From assembly GCA_965224285.1 (NCBI GenBank), contig OZ245043.1:1302001-1366000 (forward strand): a DNA stretch of 64,000 nucleotides. Reading direction: 5' to 3'. The notes beneath the pieces are model-generated. The model ran no database searches, was not told where the DNA came from, and saw only the letters and a list, made by a program, of their open reading frames with translations. Source of the DNA: JAJCYK01 sp965224285. Lineage in GTDB: Bacteria; Bacteroidota; Bacteroidia; Cytophagales; Cyclobacteriaceae. This document shows positions 1-10,300 of this stretch, one piece after another; positions within the stretch are counted from its first letter, which is position 1; each line of letters begins with the position of its first letter. Position numbers and translations under genes: made by a program.

Positions 1-148
1 TACCCATGCGGCCACTGCTTTTCAGGAAGTGCTTAGCAAGCTGCCCGGTGATAAAGCTGCCACCCTCTATTTGAAGCGGTCAGCTCAATTCATGGTAAAC
101 GGAGTCAGTGAAGATTGGAGCGGTATAGAGACCATGACCGAAAAATAA
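1..148 (+). CDS. C-terminal end of an adenylate/guanylate cyclase-like protein (partial)
   Basis: An open frame enters from the left edge (first full codon at 2) and stops with TAA at 146-148, giving the last 48 residues of a protein. The tail has an LPGDKAATLYLKR stretch followed by W-S-G-I-E-T-M-T-E-K at the very end. A xP.D.xx..YL.R helix followed by W.GV..mTEK is the usual C-terminus of bacterial proteins that end in an adenylate/guanylate cyclase catalytic domain plus a short helical tail. The cyclase domain itself lies outside the window, so the assignment rests on this short tail only and no catalytic residue can be checked. Confidence 0.5.
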   Translation, partial: THAATAFQEVLSKLPGDKAATLYLKRSAQFMVNGVSEDWSGIETMTEK

Positions 149-534
149 TTTGCTAGTTTGCCCCCGTTAAAGCATTTTTTTATAGCAAACTCATAATTAC
201 ATCCCGCGTGGTAAACTAAAGAGTTCCTAATGTTTAATGCGTGAAAATTTTTACGACGCGTTGAAGGTGATCTAGGATCCATAATTCAAGAACCTCTAAT
301 TTACTAAACTAGTTATTTCCTCAGTCACACTGTCATTGCCACCAAAGCTTATTGGTCATACCTGGAATAGTAAATGGGTTTTAATAAATAAAGTTAGAAA
401 CTTTCTCGAGGCTTGCGGCTTAAGTTATGCAAGCTAAACTTAAGGCGTAAAATGGTTCTTTCTTCCGGCTGTTAATTTGTTGAAATCGAACCGTTCGGAG
501 GCCATCCTGGTCTTTGATTAATGACCCTCATAAA
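149..534. other. Non-coding stretch, nothing recognised
   Basis: About 390 bases between the cyclase-like tail and the terminator of the next gene. No open frame with family-like features, no tRNA-like cloverleaf and no clear repeat was seen. The only short open frame here (minus strand, 85-282) overlaps the real gene end and has an unremarkable composition. Confidence 0.5.
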
Positions 535-567
535 TAGAAAAGGAGGAAAATGACATCATTTTCCTCC
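535..567 (-). terminator. Rho-independent terminator of the SdrD-B-like lipoprotein gene
   Basis: A 12-bp perfect stem (GGAGGAAAATGA with TCATTTTCCTCC, two-base loop) sits 26 bases past the stop of the minus-strand gene. On the minus strand it is followed by TTTTCTATTT. The placement and U-rich tail fit an intrinsic terminator. Confidence 0.8.
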
Positions 568-592
568 GTAATTTTATCCGTTTTAGTTACAA

Positions 593-1933
593 TTAGTTTC
601 CAGCTCCTCCGCCTCCGGAACTCTTATTAATAGAACCGAATACGCTCAAAGCATCATCGAGTCCACCTGAGGTTCTCGAAGTGGCGGTTGATCCCTTTTC
701 AGGGCTGGATCCAATGGCTTGGGCTTCCACCAGGATCGACTCACCCCATCCGATTAGGATCTCTTGCAGTTCCAAATCATTAAGCAATCCCAATCCCGCT
801 GCGTGGTTAAACTCCGTTGCCAGTAGCTGCTGCCGTAATGCATCCACATCGGACTTATTGGTTTTAACACTGAGTATTGCTAATGCGGCCTGTAGAGCCT
901 CATCATCTGTCATACCGACAAAATAAGGATCCCCAGCGTCCGTAAGTCCTAAACCTCTGATTATAGCGATAAATGCTACTAATTGGGTTTTATCATAAGT
1001 TGGAGGTCCTCCTTTCCCGCTAACTGCAACTTTTAATTGATCCTTCCAAAACTTCACCGATTCCCCGTTGGTCAACAAATCATTAAATTTAAGGTCATTT
1101 ACAATAACCGCCGGCTTGGGAGCAAAGCCAAAGTTGATGCCGCTGGCATCGGGGCCTACGGTTACATCAAGCAGGGTAACCAGCGGTTCAATATAATCAG
1201 AACCGGTAGCAGCCACTGTCTGAGGGTCCACCTCAACGGAATAATCTCCCTGTACTGCGTCTTCAAACAGGTAGTTACCTTCGTCGTCAGTTTGCATGGA
1301 GGTTAGCAAGCTTCCCGTTTCGTCCAGCAACTTAACTGTTGCACCTTCGATGCCGGTTTCATTCTCATCTAGTACGAAATCATCATCTGCATCAGTAAAC
1401 ACTTTACCGGCGATATCGAATGTACGGGCGCATGCTCCGGAGATGAGGCCCACTTCGGTGATATTGTTAGCTTTGACCGAAACCAAAACCAGTCCTTCTG
1501 GTACAAATCCTTCATAGGTTACCTTAAATTCAAATGGGCCAGCTCCAGTAGGAGGGCTCCATTCCACACCGGGATTAACCAGTGGATCATTTGAAGTATT
1601 GGTACCATTAGCAGGTATAAAGCTTGGGTCTGCTGGGCCACATTCAGGAAGCTCCAGTCGAAAATGCATGTCATTGGAAGGGCCAGTTACCAAGTAATTA
1701 AAGGTGGTGGAGGTACCATCAAAGACTTGACCCTGATATTCCACTGTAAATCCAGCCAGCACCAAAGAGGTTACTCTGGTATTGGTATTAGTATCTTTTA
1801 AACTATTCCCTGTTTCCGATATTTGTTCTTGTTGCGCTACATCCGGCTCTTCAGTCAGCTGTGAAGTATCGCAGCCAAACATAAGTATCGAGATAACTAA
1901 AGGAATATAAAATAACTTTCCGGCGACTTTCAT
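593..1933 (-). CDS. Lipoprotein with an SdrD B-like domain
   Basis: A 446-residue exported protein. Residues 1-21 form a lipoprotein signal peptide with lipobox LMFG-C21, so it should be anchored in the outer or inner membrane. Residues ~176-270 match the SdrD B-like (Cna-B/prealbumin-like) fold: it opens GKVFTDADDDFVLDENETG, is followed by IEGATVKLLDE, a D-E-G-N-Y-L-F-E strand and a GINFGF end. That is the classic calcium-binding, adhesin-type B repeat. The region before it (~50-175) looks like another beta-sandwich. The C-terminal ~130 residues are helical and end in a Gly/Ser-rich tail, with no obvious sorting domain. The gene stands alone, divergent from the amidase gene and with its own terminator. 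The function beyond surface display or adhesion is unknown. Confidence 0.7.
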   Translation of the reverse strand: MKVAGKLFYIPLVISILMFGCDTSQLTEEPDVAQQEQISETGNSLKDTNTNTRVTSLVLAGFTVEYQGQVFDGTSTTFNYLVTGPSNDMHFRLELPECGPADPSFIPANGTNTSNDPLVNPGVEWSPPTGAGPFEFKVTYEGFVPEGLVLVSVKANNITEVGLISGACARTFDIAGKVFTDADDDFVLDENETGIEGATVKLLDETGSLLTSMQTDDEGNYLFEDAVQGDYSVEVDPQTVAATGSDYIEPLVTLLDVTVGPDASGINFGFAPKPAVIVNDLKFNDLLTNGESVKFWKDQLKVAVSGKGGPPTYDKTQLVAFIAIIRGLGLTDAGDPYFVGMTDDEALQAALAILSVKTNKSDVDALRQQLLATEFNHAAGLGLLNDLELQEILIGWGESILVEAQAIGSSPEKGSTATSRTSGGLDDALSVFGSINKSSGGGGAGN

Positions 1934-2153
1934 AGTTAATCAGTTTAGGTGTGTTTGGGTATAATAGGGTATTAACGATATAATTATATAAATTATTTAT
2001 ATAATTATATTAATAAGCTGGCGATACTAAAGTTAGATAAATTTGAAGCTAAAACCAAACAAATCAATGTTTTAACACCTTTTTGATATTTGCCCCATTT
2101 CTGAAAGCCATTTTACTAACTAAGACTAACCTATTCGGTTTCTATTATAGTTT

Positions 2154-3740
2154 ATGTATCTTATTCCAAGGGTAACTTTCAAGTACACCATGGATTCCAT
2201 TAAATATTTGCCAATCTGCATCACTGTGGCGCTTATAGTGCTGTCTAGTTGTGCCAGGCCAGATACCACAAATCATTTGGATCAGCTTGAGTTATCTGAA
2301 ATCACTATAGCTGAAGTACATGCTGCCTTCCGCCAGGGCTCCCTGTCCAGTGAAGAGCTGATCCAATATTACCTGGATCGAATCGAAAAATGGAATGATA
2401 AGATCAATGCCATTACCTACCTAAACCCGGATGCCTTGTCTGAGGCAAAAAGCCTGGACAGCCTGTTCAGGACCACCGGGAAATTGCTACCCCTTCATGG
2501 GATACCCATGCTGGTAAAGGATAATTATCATACCAAAGGCTTACCCACCACCGCAGGCTCAAAAGCGTTGGCCGGTTTCATTCCCGAAAATGACGCATTC
2601 CAAATACAAAAGTTGAAGGCTGCAGGGGCCATCATACTGGCTAAAACCAATATGGCAGAGTGGGCTTTCAGCCCTATGCATACCAACAGCTCAACCTTTG
2701 GTACCACTAAAAATCCTTACAGTTTAAAACATGTTCCGGCAGGTTCCAGTGGAGGAACCGCTGCAGGTATCGCGTCTAATTTAGGGTTGGTGGGACTGGG
2801 AACAGATACCGGCAATTCCATAAGAGGCCCCTCCTCCCATACGGCTCTGGTAGGAATTCGCAGCTCGCTAGGCCTTACCAGCCGCTCAGGTATAATACCG
2901 TTGTATCTTCGCAACGATGTGGGCGGGCCTATGTGCCGGACAGTTACAGATGCGGCGAAGGTTTTAGAAGTAATAGCAGGAGTTGACGCTACTGACCCCA
3001 TCACCCAAAAGGGTGGTGATTACATAAAATCATATACCGACTATCTGGACACCGACGCTTTGACCGGAGCCAGGATTGGGGTTTTAAGAGGGTTAGCTGA
3101 TGAGCCTCCAAATCAGGAAATTGACAGCCTTTTTCAAGCGGCGCTCGGGGCGATGTCTGACCAGGGCGCCCAAATCGTGGATTCTATTTATATTCAGGGT
3201 TTTGATTCCTTGCGTAGAAACCAGTGGTGCTCGGAATTTCGGAAGGATATAGAAGCACACTTAAAAGAATTTGTTGATGACCCGGATTTACGATCATTGG
3301 AGGACCTGGTTGACAAGACAACAGCCACTCCTTTTGCCAGGGAGCGTATGAATTATTTCCTCACTCACAGCGGTCGTGCAGCTGGATTACCTCCTTGCGG
3401 TGACGCCTTCACTGACCCTCATAGGATTGCCTTCCGTCAGGCCATTGAAGAGGCAATGGACCGGGAGCAGGTGGATGTATTGGTCTATCCCAGTTGGGAA
3501 CACCCGCCAGCCAACCTGCTTAATTTCGAAGAGGAATACTTAGGCGATAACAGTCAAATTATTGCACCTCATACCGGTCAGCCGGCTATCACGGTTCCTA
3601 TGGGCTTTACCTCAGGATCATTACCGGCCGGATTGCAAATATTGGGGAGATTGTTTGATGAAGCGAGGATTATAGCCATCGCTTACAGTTACGAGCAACA
3701 TACCCATCATCGACGCCCTCCGGCTGACTTTGGATTGTAG
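2154..3740 (+). CDS. Secreted amidase (amidase signature family)
   Basis: A 528-residue amidase signature enzyme that hydrolyses a carboxamide bond of unknown substrate. A lipoprotein signal (lipobox LSS-C33) places it outside the cytoplasm. An ATG at 2190 would start closer to the hydrophobic segment and is an equally good start. The Ser-cisSer-Lys triad is visible: Lys122 in MLVKDN, cis-Ser198 in PAGSSGG and nucleophile Ser222 in GTDTGNSIRGP. The residue before the nucleophile is Asn, where most family members have Gly (DTGGSIR). Length and the C-terminal HTGQPAITVPMG motif agree with full-length extracellular family members rather than GatA. The stop lies 10 bases before the ATG of the next gene, an SDR enzyme, so the two are probably co-transcribed. 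Confidence 0.85.
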   Translation: MYLIPRVTFKYTMDSIKYLPICITVALIVLSSCARPDTTNHLDQLELSEITIAEVHAAFRQGSLSSEELIQYYLDRIEKWNDKINAITYLNPDALSEAKSLDSLFRTTGKLLPLHGIPMLVKDNYHTKGLPTTAGSKALAGFIPENDAFQIQKLKAAGAIILAKTNMAEWAFSPMHTNSSTFGTTKNPYSLKHVPAGSSGGTAAGIASNLGLVGLGTDTGNSIRGPSSHTALVGIRSSLGLTSRSGIIPLYLRNDVGGPMCRTVTDAAKVLEVIAGVDATDPITQKGGDYIKSYTDYLDTDALTGARIGVLRGLADEPPNQEIDSLFQAALGAMSDQGAQIVDSIYIQGFDSLRRNQWCSEFRKDIEAHLKEFVDDPDLRSLEDLVDKTTATPFARERMNYFLTHSGRAAGLPPCGDAFTDPHRIAFRQAIEEAMDREQVDVLVYPSWEHPPANLLNFEEEYLGDNSQIIAPHTGQPAITVPMGFTSGSLPAGLQILGRLFDEARIIAIAYSYEQHTHHRRPPADFGL

Positions 3741-3750
3741 ATTAAAGATT

Positions 3751-4521
3751 ATGTCATTACTAAAAGATAAAGTAGGGATCATCACCGGAGCTGCAGAAGG
3801 CATAGGCCTGTCCATTGCTGCTGCCATGTTAAATCAAGGCGCTAAAATCCTTATTAATGATCTAAACCAGAAATCCCTGAAATCGGCGCAAGAGTCTCTG
3901 AAGCAACACCAGTCCACCTGTATCTTTCATGCGGGCGATGCTTCGGATAAAGATTTGGTATATGAAATGGTTGACCGGGTATGCCGGAAATTTGGTCCCT
4001 TGAGCTTGGTGGTAGCAAACGCTGGTATTACTCATGCCGGTCCCTTTGCTGATTTCCCGGAGGATAAACTGGTAGAGATGTTAAACTTGAATATCAAAGG
4101 CTCCTTCTTTTTGGCGCAAACTGCTTCAAGGTCGATGATCCACCACCATATTGGCGGCCGCATAATATTCTTGTCTTCGGTAACCGGCGTCCAAGCCCAT
4201 AAAGGTATGGAGGGCTACGGAATGACCAAGGCTGCTTTACGCATGTTAGCCCGTAATTTGGCCCCGGAGTTAGGTCCTCACGGAATCACCGTAAATTGTA
4301 TCGCTCCGGGCGCAACGCTGACTCCCCGGACACTTAATATTGACCCTGACTACGCAAAAGACTGGAGCAAGGTGACACCAACCGGTACGCCTGCTACCAC
4401 CGATGATATTGCAGCCGCATGCCTGTTTTTATTGGGGCCACAAGCCCGGCATATCAATGGACAAACCATTATTGTGGATGGAGGTTGGACCAATACCAGT
4501 CCCCTACCCGACCACATGTAG
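3751..4521 (+). CDS. Short-chain dehydrogenase/reductase
   Basis: A classical SDR of 256 residues that should oxidise or reduce an alcohol or carbonyl group with NAD(P). The cofactor motif TGAAEGIG is near residue 12, NAG near residue 88, the catalytic Ser in LSSVTG, and YGMTKAAL supplies the Tyr and Lys of the YxxxK pair. GHINGQTIIVDGG is the usual C-terminal strand motif in slightly altered form. The ATG at 3751 is preferred. A TTG at 3730 in the same frame lies inside the end of the amidase gene and would add seven residues before the conserved start. Coupled to the upstream amidase by a 10-base gap. The substrate cannot be read from sequence. Confidence 0.85.
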   Translation: MSLLKDKVGIITGAAEGIGLSIAAAMLNQGAKILINDLNQKSLKSAQESLKQHQSTCIFHAGDASDKDLVYEMVDRVCRKFGPLSLVVANAGITHAGPFADFPEDKLVEMLNLNIKGSFFLAQTASRSMIHHHIGGRIIFLSSVTGVQAHKGMEGYGMTKAALRMLARNLAPELGPHGITVNCIAPGATLTPRTLNIDPDYAKDWSKVTPTGTPATTDDIAAACLFLLGPQARHINGQTIIVDGGWTNTSPLPDHM

Positions 4522-4615
4522 CAACATCATATCGAGCTTGAATATTTTCTACAAAAACACACCAAACACCTGACGTTCGGGTAGCAGGTTAGGCTATAGA
4601 CAAAGTGAACATGAA

Positions 4616-5689
4616 TTAAGCCACTGAATTTGGTAAAAAGTTTAAAATCAGACACATCCCCTAGTAGGTCATTGCGAACGCAGTGAAGCAATCCCATTCA
4701 AGGTTAGCCACGTACATAGTCAGACTCACCAGGTTGCCAGGAGATTGCTTCTTCACTACGCTCATCGCAATGACTGGGAGTGGGCGATGGTATAGCAAGC
4801 CACTGAATTTGTAAATATTTAAGCGACTGAATTTGGCAAAAAGTTTAAAATCAGACACATCCCCTAGTACGTCATTGCGAACGCAGTGAAGCAATCCCAC
4901 TCAAGGTTAGCCACGTACATAGTCAGACTCACCAGGTTGCCAGGAGATTGCTTCTTCACTACGCTCATCGCAATGACTGGGAGTGGGCGATGGTATAGCA
5001 AGCCACTGAATTTGTAAATATTTAAGCGACTGAATTTGGCAAAAAATTTAAAATCAGACACATACCATAGTACGTCATTGCGAACGCAGTGAAGCAATCC
5101 CATTCAAGGTTAGCCACGCACATAGTCAGACTCACCAGGTTGCCAAGGAGATTGCTTCTTCACTACGCTCATCGCAATGACTGGAAGTGGGCGATGGTAT
5201 AGCAAGCCACTGAATTTGTAAATATTTAAGCGACTGAATTTGGTAAAAAATTTAAAATCAGACACATACCATAGTACGTCATTGCGAACGCAGTGAAGCA
5301 ATCCCATTCAAGGCTAGCCACGTACATAGTCAGACTCACCAGGTTGCCAAGGAGATTGCTTCTTCACTACGCTCATCGCAATGACTGGGAGTGGGCGATG
5401 GTATAGCAAGCGACCTACTTTGTAAATATTTAAGCGATTGAATTTGGTAAAAAATTTAAAATCAGACACAGACCATAGTACGTTATTGCGAACGCAGTGA
5501 AGCAATCCCATTCAAGGCTAGCCACGTACATAGTCAGACTCACCAGGTTGCCAAGGAGTTTGCTTCTTCACTACGCTCATCGCAATGACTGGGAGTGGGC
5601 GATGGTATAGCAAGCGACCTACTTTGTAAATATTTAAGCGACTGAATTTGGTAAAAAGTTTAAAATCAGACACTTACCATAGTACGTCA
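4616..5689. repeat. Tandem array of five 203/204-bp units, each with a palindromic element
   Basis: The landmark GTCATTGCGAACGCAG (GTTATTG in copy 5) recurs at 4668, 4871, 5074, 5278 and 5482, with a final truncated start at 5686. The period is 203 then 204 bases. Each unit holds a left arm GTCATTGCGAACGCAGTGAA.. and an imperfect reverse-complement right arm ..TTCACTACGCTCATCGCAATGAC, about 107 bases end to end (4668-4774 in copy 1), plus a ~97-base AT-rich spacer. Copies 1-2 read CCCCTAGTA and TTGCCAGGAG; copies 3-5 read ACCATAGTA-type and TTGCCAAGGAG. Copies 4-5 share CGACCTACTTTG where copies 1-3 have CCACTGAATTTG. The arms resemble the dispersed GTCATTGCGA..GAAGCAATC palindromes found in several bacterial genomes. 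Short open frames inside (MGLLHCVRN..) are repeat artefacts. Confidence 0.9.
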
Positions 5690-5790
5690 TAAGCAGCAGC
5701 AGCATAGGCACTCGGAATACTCCTGACTGCTTCGCTTTCGCTGTATCGCAATGCTGTCAAACAGGCGAGTCATAAGCAGTCACAGGGGAA
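5690..5790. repeat. Degraded half copy of the palindromic element
   Basis: After the last full unit the sequence turns into an AAGCAGCAGCAGCATAGG stretch and then ACTGCTTCGCTTTCGCTGTATCGCAATG, which resembles the right arm of the 107-bp element (ATTGCTTCTTCACTACGCTCATCGCAATG). GTCATAAGCAG occurs twice, at 5686 and ~5771. It looks like a diverged relative of the repeat that marks the right edge of the array. Confidence 0.4.
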
Positions 5791-5795
5791 TTGGG

Positions 5796-7340
5796 TTAAT
5801 TTAGGGTATTTTCCAGAATGACGGCATGAATATTACTTTCAGTCCAACCATCTGACAGTTTCTGCGGTGCCGCTCTTATTTTAAACAATAGCGACCCAAT
5901 GACTATATCCGTATCACCATCCCGGTCATAATCTGCCACATCGATAACCAGCCAACGTCCTTTGACCTGTTGAGGAAATGTGGAGGTGACAAATGTGTAA
6001 TCACCCTGATTTTCCAGATAAACAAATCCCCGGGGGGTCGGGGCATCGAAATCAGGGAAATAGCTGACCGCAGCAATATCCATATCTCCATCCTGATCGA
6101 AATCTGAAGCCATGGCGTTCATAGCACCATACATTGGGTAAAAATATGCTTCGCTGAAATTGTTCTCTCCGTCGTTGAGATAAACTCTAACTCCGTGATA
6201 ATTCTTCAATGAGAAAGTAAAGTCTGCGTTGTCTCCTGCCGTGTACAGGATATCCTGGTCGTTATCGCCGTCAAAATCAACCATTTGAAAACTACTGGAT
6301 CCATAGACCGGCGGAAAACTAAGCACTCGGTCTTCTCTGAAGCCGTCATCAGACTGGTAAAAGATAGAAATCCCTTCGTCTCCCTGAGTAAAAAGGGCGG
6401 CAATATCGGGTTTGCCATCCTTATTAAAATCGCCATAGTGGGTTTGTATAGCTCCGGGTACTTTCTTAATAATTCTCTCAATGTAACCGGTGTCGACAGC
6501 TTCATACCAGCTTAATCGACCTAGTTGATCGCCAAATTGTGATATTAAAAAGTCCGTTAGATTATCCCCATTCAGGTCAATTGCTGAAAAATCAACTGGA
6601 CGTTTAAGTTTAGTAAGCAGTTCCGAGGTTTGATATGGATCATTAAAGATCATTAATGAGCCAAGGGCTTCTTCTGAGGGGTCCATGTTACCCATGATAA
6701 GCAGATATTCTTTGCCATTGGAGATGACTAAATCCGATGGACCGCTTGGAAGTTCAACCTGACGGGTGACCCGACCAGCTGTATCGATCACCATAAAATC
6801 ACCTCGCCGGCTTCCCCAATATACCCGGCTATTTTCAGTATCAAATTTGACCATGGTGGCCAAGGGTTCCGCCGGTAGATTATTTATAACATGTACCTTA
6901 AAATTTTTCAGGACGATGTTTAAGCTATCGACCTTAACGGCCTCTATTTTAGGAGGCGCATGGTTCAAATAAAAATCAATTATCCTCTGATATTCCTGGC
7001 CGGATATAACACTGTCCTGCGGATAGATACCTCTGCTACGTAAAAGATAGGCATCCATCATGGTACGCTGAAAGTACGGATCATAATCATCTATGCGAAC
7101 TCCCAACCTCCGCCCCATGTCCTTAAGTACCCTTCCTTCCCACATGGATTTTTCTAAAAGCCCCGGGGAAGGGAACTGATGGCAAGCGCCGCAAAAAGCC
7201 CGGGCCAGTTGTTCGTCAGTGAGATCAGTAGTGTTTCTGGGATATCGGATAACGTTTTCAGGGGATTCCCTTTGGTCACACCCCAGCCAGAAAAAAATTA
7301 ATATTAATATTGAAAAACCAATTACTGAGAACCACCTCAT
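5796..7340 (-). CDS. VCBS/FG-GAP lipoprotein with a CxxCH haem site
   Basis: A 514-residue exported protein with lipobox WLG-C21. Residues 50-54 are C-G-A-C-H, a c-type haem attachment site inside a short helical N-terminal module (TDEQLARAFCGACHQF). The rest is a seven-bladed-propeller-type region with repeated D-x-D-x-D-G-D/N-x-D calcium loops (DLNGDNLTD, DFNKDGKPD, DFDGDNDQD, DFDQDGDMD, DYDRDGDTD), typical of VCBS/FG-GAP repeats. Its start codon overlaps the end of the larger VCBS gene upstream by four bases (ATGA), so the two are translationally coupled and belong to the SusCD transcription unit. The role is inferred: a surface or periplasmic redox-linked binding protein. No enzymatic site beyond the haem motif is seen. 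Confidence 0.75.
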   Translation of the reverse strand: MRWFSVIGFSILILIFFWLGCDQRESPENVIRYPRNTTDLTDEQLARAFCGACHQFPSPGLLEKSMWEGRVLKDMGRRLGVRIDDYDPYFQRTMMDAYLLRSRGIYPQDSVISGQEYQRIIDFYLNHAPPKIEAVKVDSLNIVLKNFKVHVINNLPAEPLATMVKFDTENSRVYWGSRRGDFMVIDTAGRVTRQVELPSGPSDLVISNGKEYLLIMGNMDPSEEALGSLMIFNDPYQTSELLTKLKRPVDFSAIDLNGDNLTDFLISQFGDQLGRLSWYEAVDTGYIERIIKKVPGAIQTHYGDFNKDGKPDIAALFTQGDEGISIFYQSDDGFREDRVLSFPPVYGSSSFQMVDFDGDNDQDILYTAGDNADFTFSLKNYHGVRVYLNDGENNFSEAYFYPMYGAMNAMASDFDQDGDMDIAAVSYFPDFDAPTPRGFVYLENQGDYTFVTSTFPQQVKGRWLVIDVADYDRDGDTDIVIGSLLFKIRAAPQKLSDGWTESNIHAVILENTLN

Positions 7341-10300
7341 GGAACAGCTACGGCATTCGGTTTGAGTATTTTGATGTAATCCTGGTTATTGGCAACTACT
7401 ATCAGAGGACCATAGGTGGTCTGAAGTTTAGACATATTTTTGGTATCGTGAGGTAAATAAATACCGCTGTTCTGGTAAGGAACAGCTTCGAAATTACCAT
7501 TTCCATCTCCAACTAATAGATTACCATAACCGGCATCATTCCTGGTGGTTTCTACCTCAGCTCCATAAAGGTTTCCTGCTGCCAGTACATCGAGATGTCC
7601 GTCTCCGTTAAAATCACCGGGTACCATGGCGTTGATACTGGAAAGTTGAACCTGATTAGGTAAGGGCCGAACCTCGAACCGGCCATTGCCTTGGTTTTCA
7701 ATGTAACTACTGGCAAAGGTATGGGCCTGATAGTGCAAAGAGGCCTCCAAATCCTGATCTGAATATATCTCCGACAGAGTAGCATTGGCAAAGGAGTTAT
7801 AATCTTCATACTTTATGCTGATAACAGGGATCTGTTGGGAAGAACATTGACGGCCTCTTACCGGATATTGCACGCCGTCCTCGTAGTACCCCAATACGAT
7901 GTCCAAATTGCCATTTTTGTCGTAATCATAAGCATACACATCAAACGACTCCTCAAGAGAGGCCTGATACTTGTAGTTTAATCCTAAATTTCCGGCCATC
8001 AGATCCTGATCTCCATCGCTATCAAAATCCTTGGAAATTATACTATACCACCACCCGGTGGTTTTACTCAAACCGTACTCCTCAGTTTTATTCTCAAAGA
8101 CATTCCCGGTATTTTTGAAAAAGGTGAGGGGCATCCACTCTCCTACTACTATCAAGTCCAGCAAATCGTCCTGATCATAATCTACCCAGCCAGCATCTGT
8201 CACTAAACCTGCCTGTTCCAATTCCGGCGCCAATTGGGAAGTGGCATCTACAAATTTAGGAGTTCCTTCTTCATTACCTTCATTAAGCAAAATGTAACTT
8301 TTAGCCGGTTGAGGATAGGTCCTGGGTTTTACCCGTCCTCCTACAAACAGGTCCATATCTCCATCCTGATCAAAATCGGCGGGTCTTACCCTGGAGCCAC
8401 TGGTGAGCATTGGAGGTAAAGACGCCTCGCTGTAAACAAATCCTCCACTTCCATTATTTAGATAAAGCCTGTCTTGCAATTGAGTGGATCCCAGGGGGAA
8501 TTCATTGCCCCCGCTAACCACATAAAGATCTTGATCTCCATCGCCGTCTGCATCAAAAAAGGCAGCCCCTATATCTTCATAGACCTGATGTTCCAACCAG
8601 GGTCCGCTACTGAGACTGTCAAAAGTGCCATCAGTTTGTTGATGATAGATGGCAGCGGGAAATCCCGCCGAACCACCGACAAAAAAATCATCCAATCCGT
8701 CGCTGTTGATATCACCCACTGCTAAGGCTGGCCCGAATTGTGAATACACATGGGGCAAAAGCACCTCATAGGCAAAGTCATTATAGGGGTTTTCCTGATG
8801 CAAATGATCCAGTCCAATTTGATCGCTTACTTCGGCAAATAATTTTGATTCCGTATTCTTCTTCCCTGGCGCGGAATCTATGGCATTCGAATGTAAAACT
8901 TTCAGCACCTGGTCGGCTGCAACATGGTTTATTATCTGCCAACGGCCGTCGGGCCAACTAACTTCTACTTCCTCTATCCGGGTTTGGGAGCCTAAACCAA
9001 AGTGAATAAATGGTTCTGTCGAAGACTGGAATCCTCTGGTAAGGGTATGTGAATGCAATTGCTTTCCTTCTGGAGTTTTAATGGTCACTACCGCGCCTAA
9101 TCCCAGAGGGTTATCAGCTGACCCGATCAAATCGATTCTCAAGTAGTGACCTTTACCACGTTCTACCGTATAGTTTTTAAATATCTGAGAAGGATCATCA
9201 ATGTTGTTAACCACTATCTCCAGATCGCCGTCATTATCCAGATCGGCATATGCGGCGCCGTTGGAGAATCCCTCAAAACCAAGACCCCAATCCTCTATTA
9301 TACTGGTAAAATTCAGATCACCGTCATTTCTAAACACATAGTTATTTATGCGATCATGAGGAATTTCCTTACTAAGTTTTACGTAATCAAATTTCTCACG
9401 CTGAGCAGGTGTGGCCTTATCAATTTTCTTAAAATAATCCTTATTATTAATGTCCTTGCGGGTGCCGTTGGTTACAAAGACATCTTTCCAGCCATCGTTG
9501 TTCAAGTCAGCGCACAAACCCGCCCAACTCCAATCGGTAGTAGCCATGCCCGTGATGCGGGCTATATCGCTAAAATGAGGGTATCCTTTCTCCAACACTC
9601 CCTGGTTTAATTGTACCGCATTTTGCATGTACTGGAAATGCAACCCCAGATTAACCATCTCATAGAATGCCGGCGGATTCATACTGGCCATATTGGCTTT
9701 GTTGCGAAAATTATCTTCCGGGGTCATATCCATTTGTACCAGATCCAGCAGACCATCATTATTGAGGTCCCCGGCATCGATACCCATGCCAAAAAAAGCA
9801 GTATGCTTAGTAGTCTCCCGGATTTTTTCCGAAAAAGTACCGTCTCCGTTGTTGAAATAGAAGAAATCCGGGGTGGCAAAGTCATTGGAAACATATATGT
9901 CATCCCAGCCATCATGGTTGAAATCACCGGTAACGATACCCAAGGCCAATCCGAAATTCAAAATCCCCGATATTTCAGTAACATCCTCAAAAGCTCCATT
10001 TCCCGTATTCCGATAGAGTTTATCGGAGTGCTCCGGGTTTTTCAGATCCATAAGACGTCGATACGTATTGTTGGAGGTTTTAAAGCTGGTAAAGGGATAG
10101 TTGGCCAGGTATAAATCCAGGTCTCCGTCCTTGTCATAGTCGAAAAAGGTAGCTTGTGTGGTACGCCCTGAATCCGCGATCCCCATGACTTCAGCCATTT
10201 CCTCAAAAACAGGCATCCCTTGATCATCAACACCTTGATTAAGGTAGAGCAGGTTGTTGCTCGAGGTAAATTTTCCCGATACACTGACATAAATATCCAA

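Noticed and set aside
1975..2015. AT-rich palindromic-looking segment (TATAAATTATTTATATAATTATAT) between the lipoprotein and amidase genes
   Set aside because: Simple AT-rich composition in a divergent promoter region explains it; the symmetry is not perfect and it is not repeated elsewhere.
4661..5511. Four similar short open frames (MGLLHCVRN..) on the minus strand
   Set aside because: They are the repeat unit read as protein; they differ by frame-breaking single-base changes and have no homology-like features, so the array is annotated as DNA repeat only.
4522..5795. CRISPR array
   Set aside because: The period is 204 bases with whole-unit identity; there are no short repeats separated by unique spacers and no cas genes.
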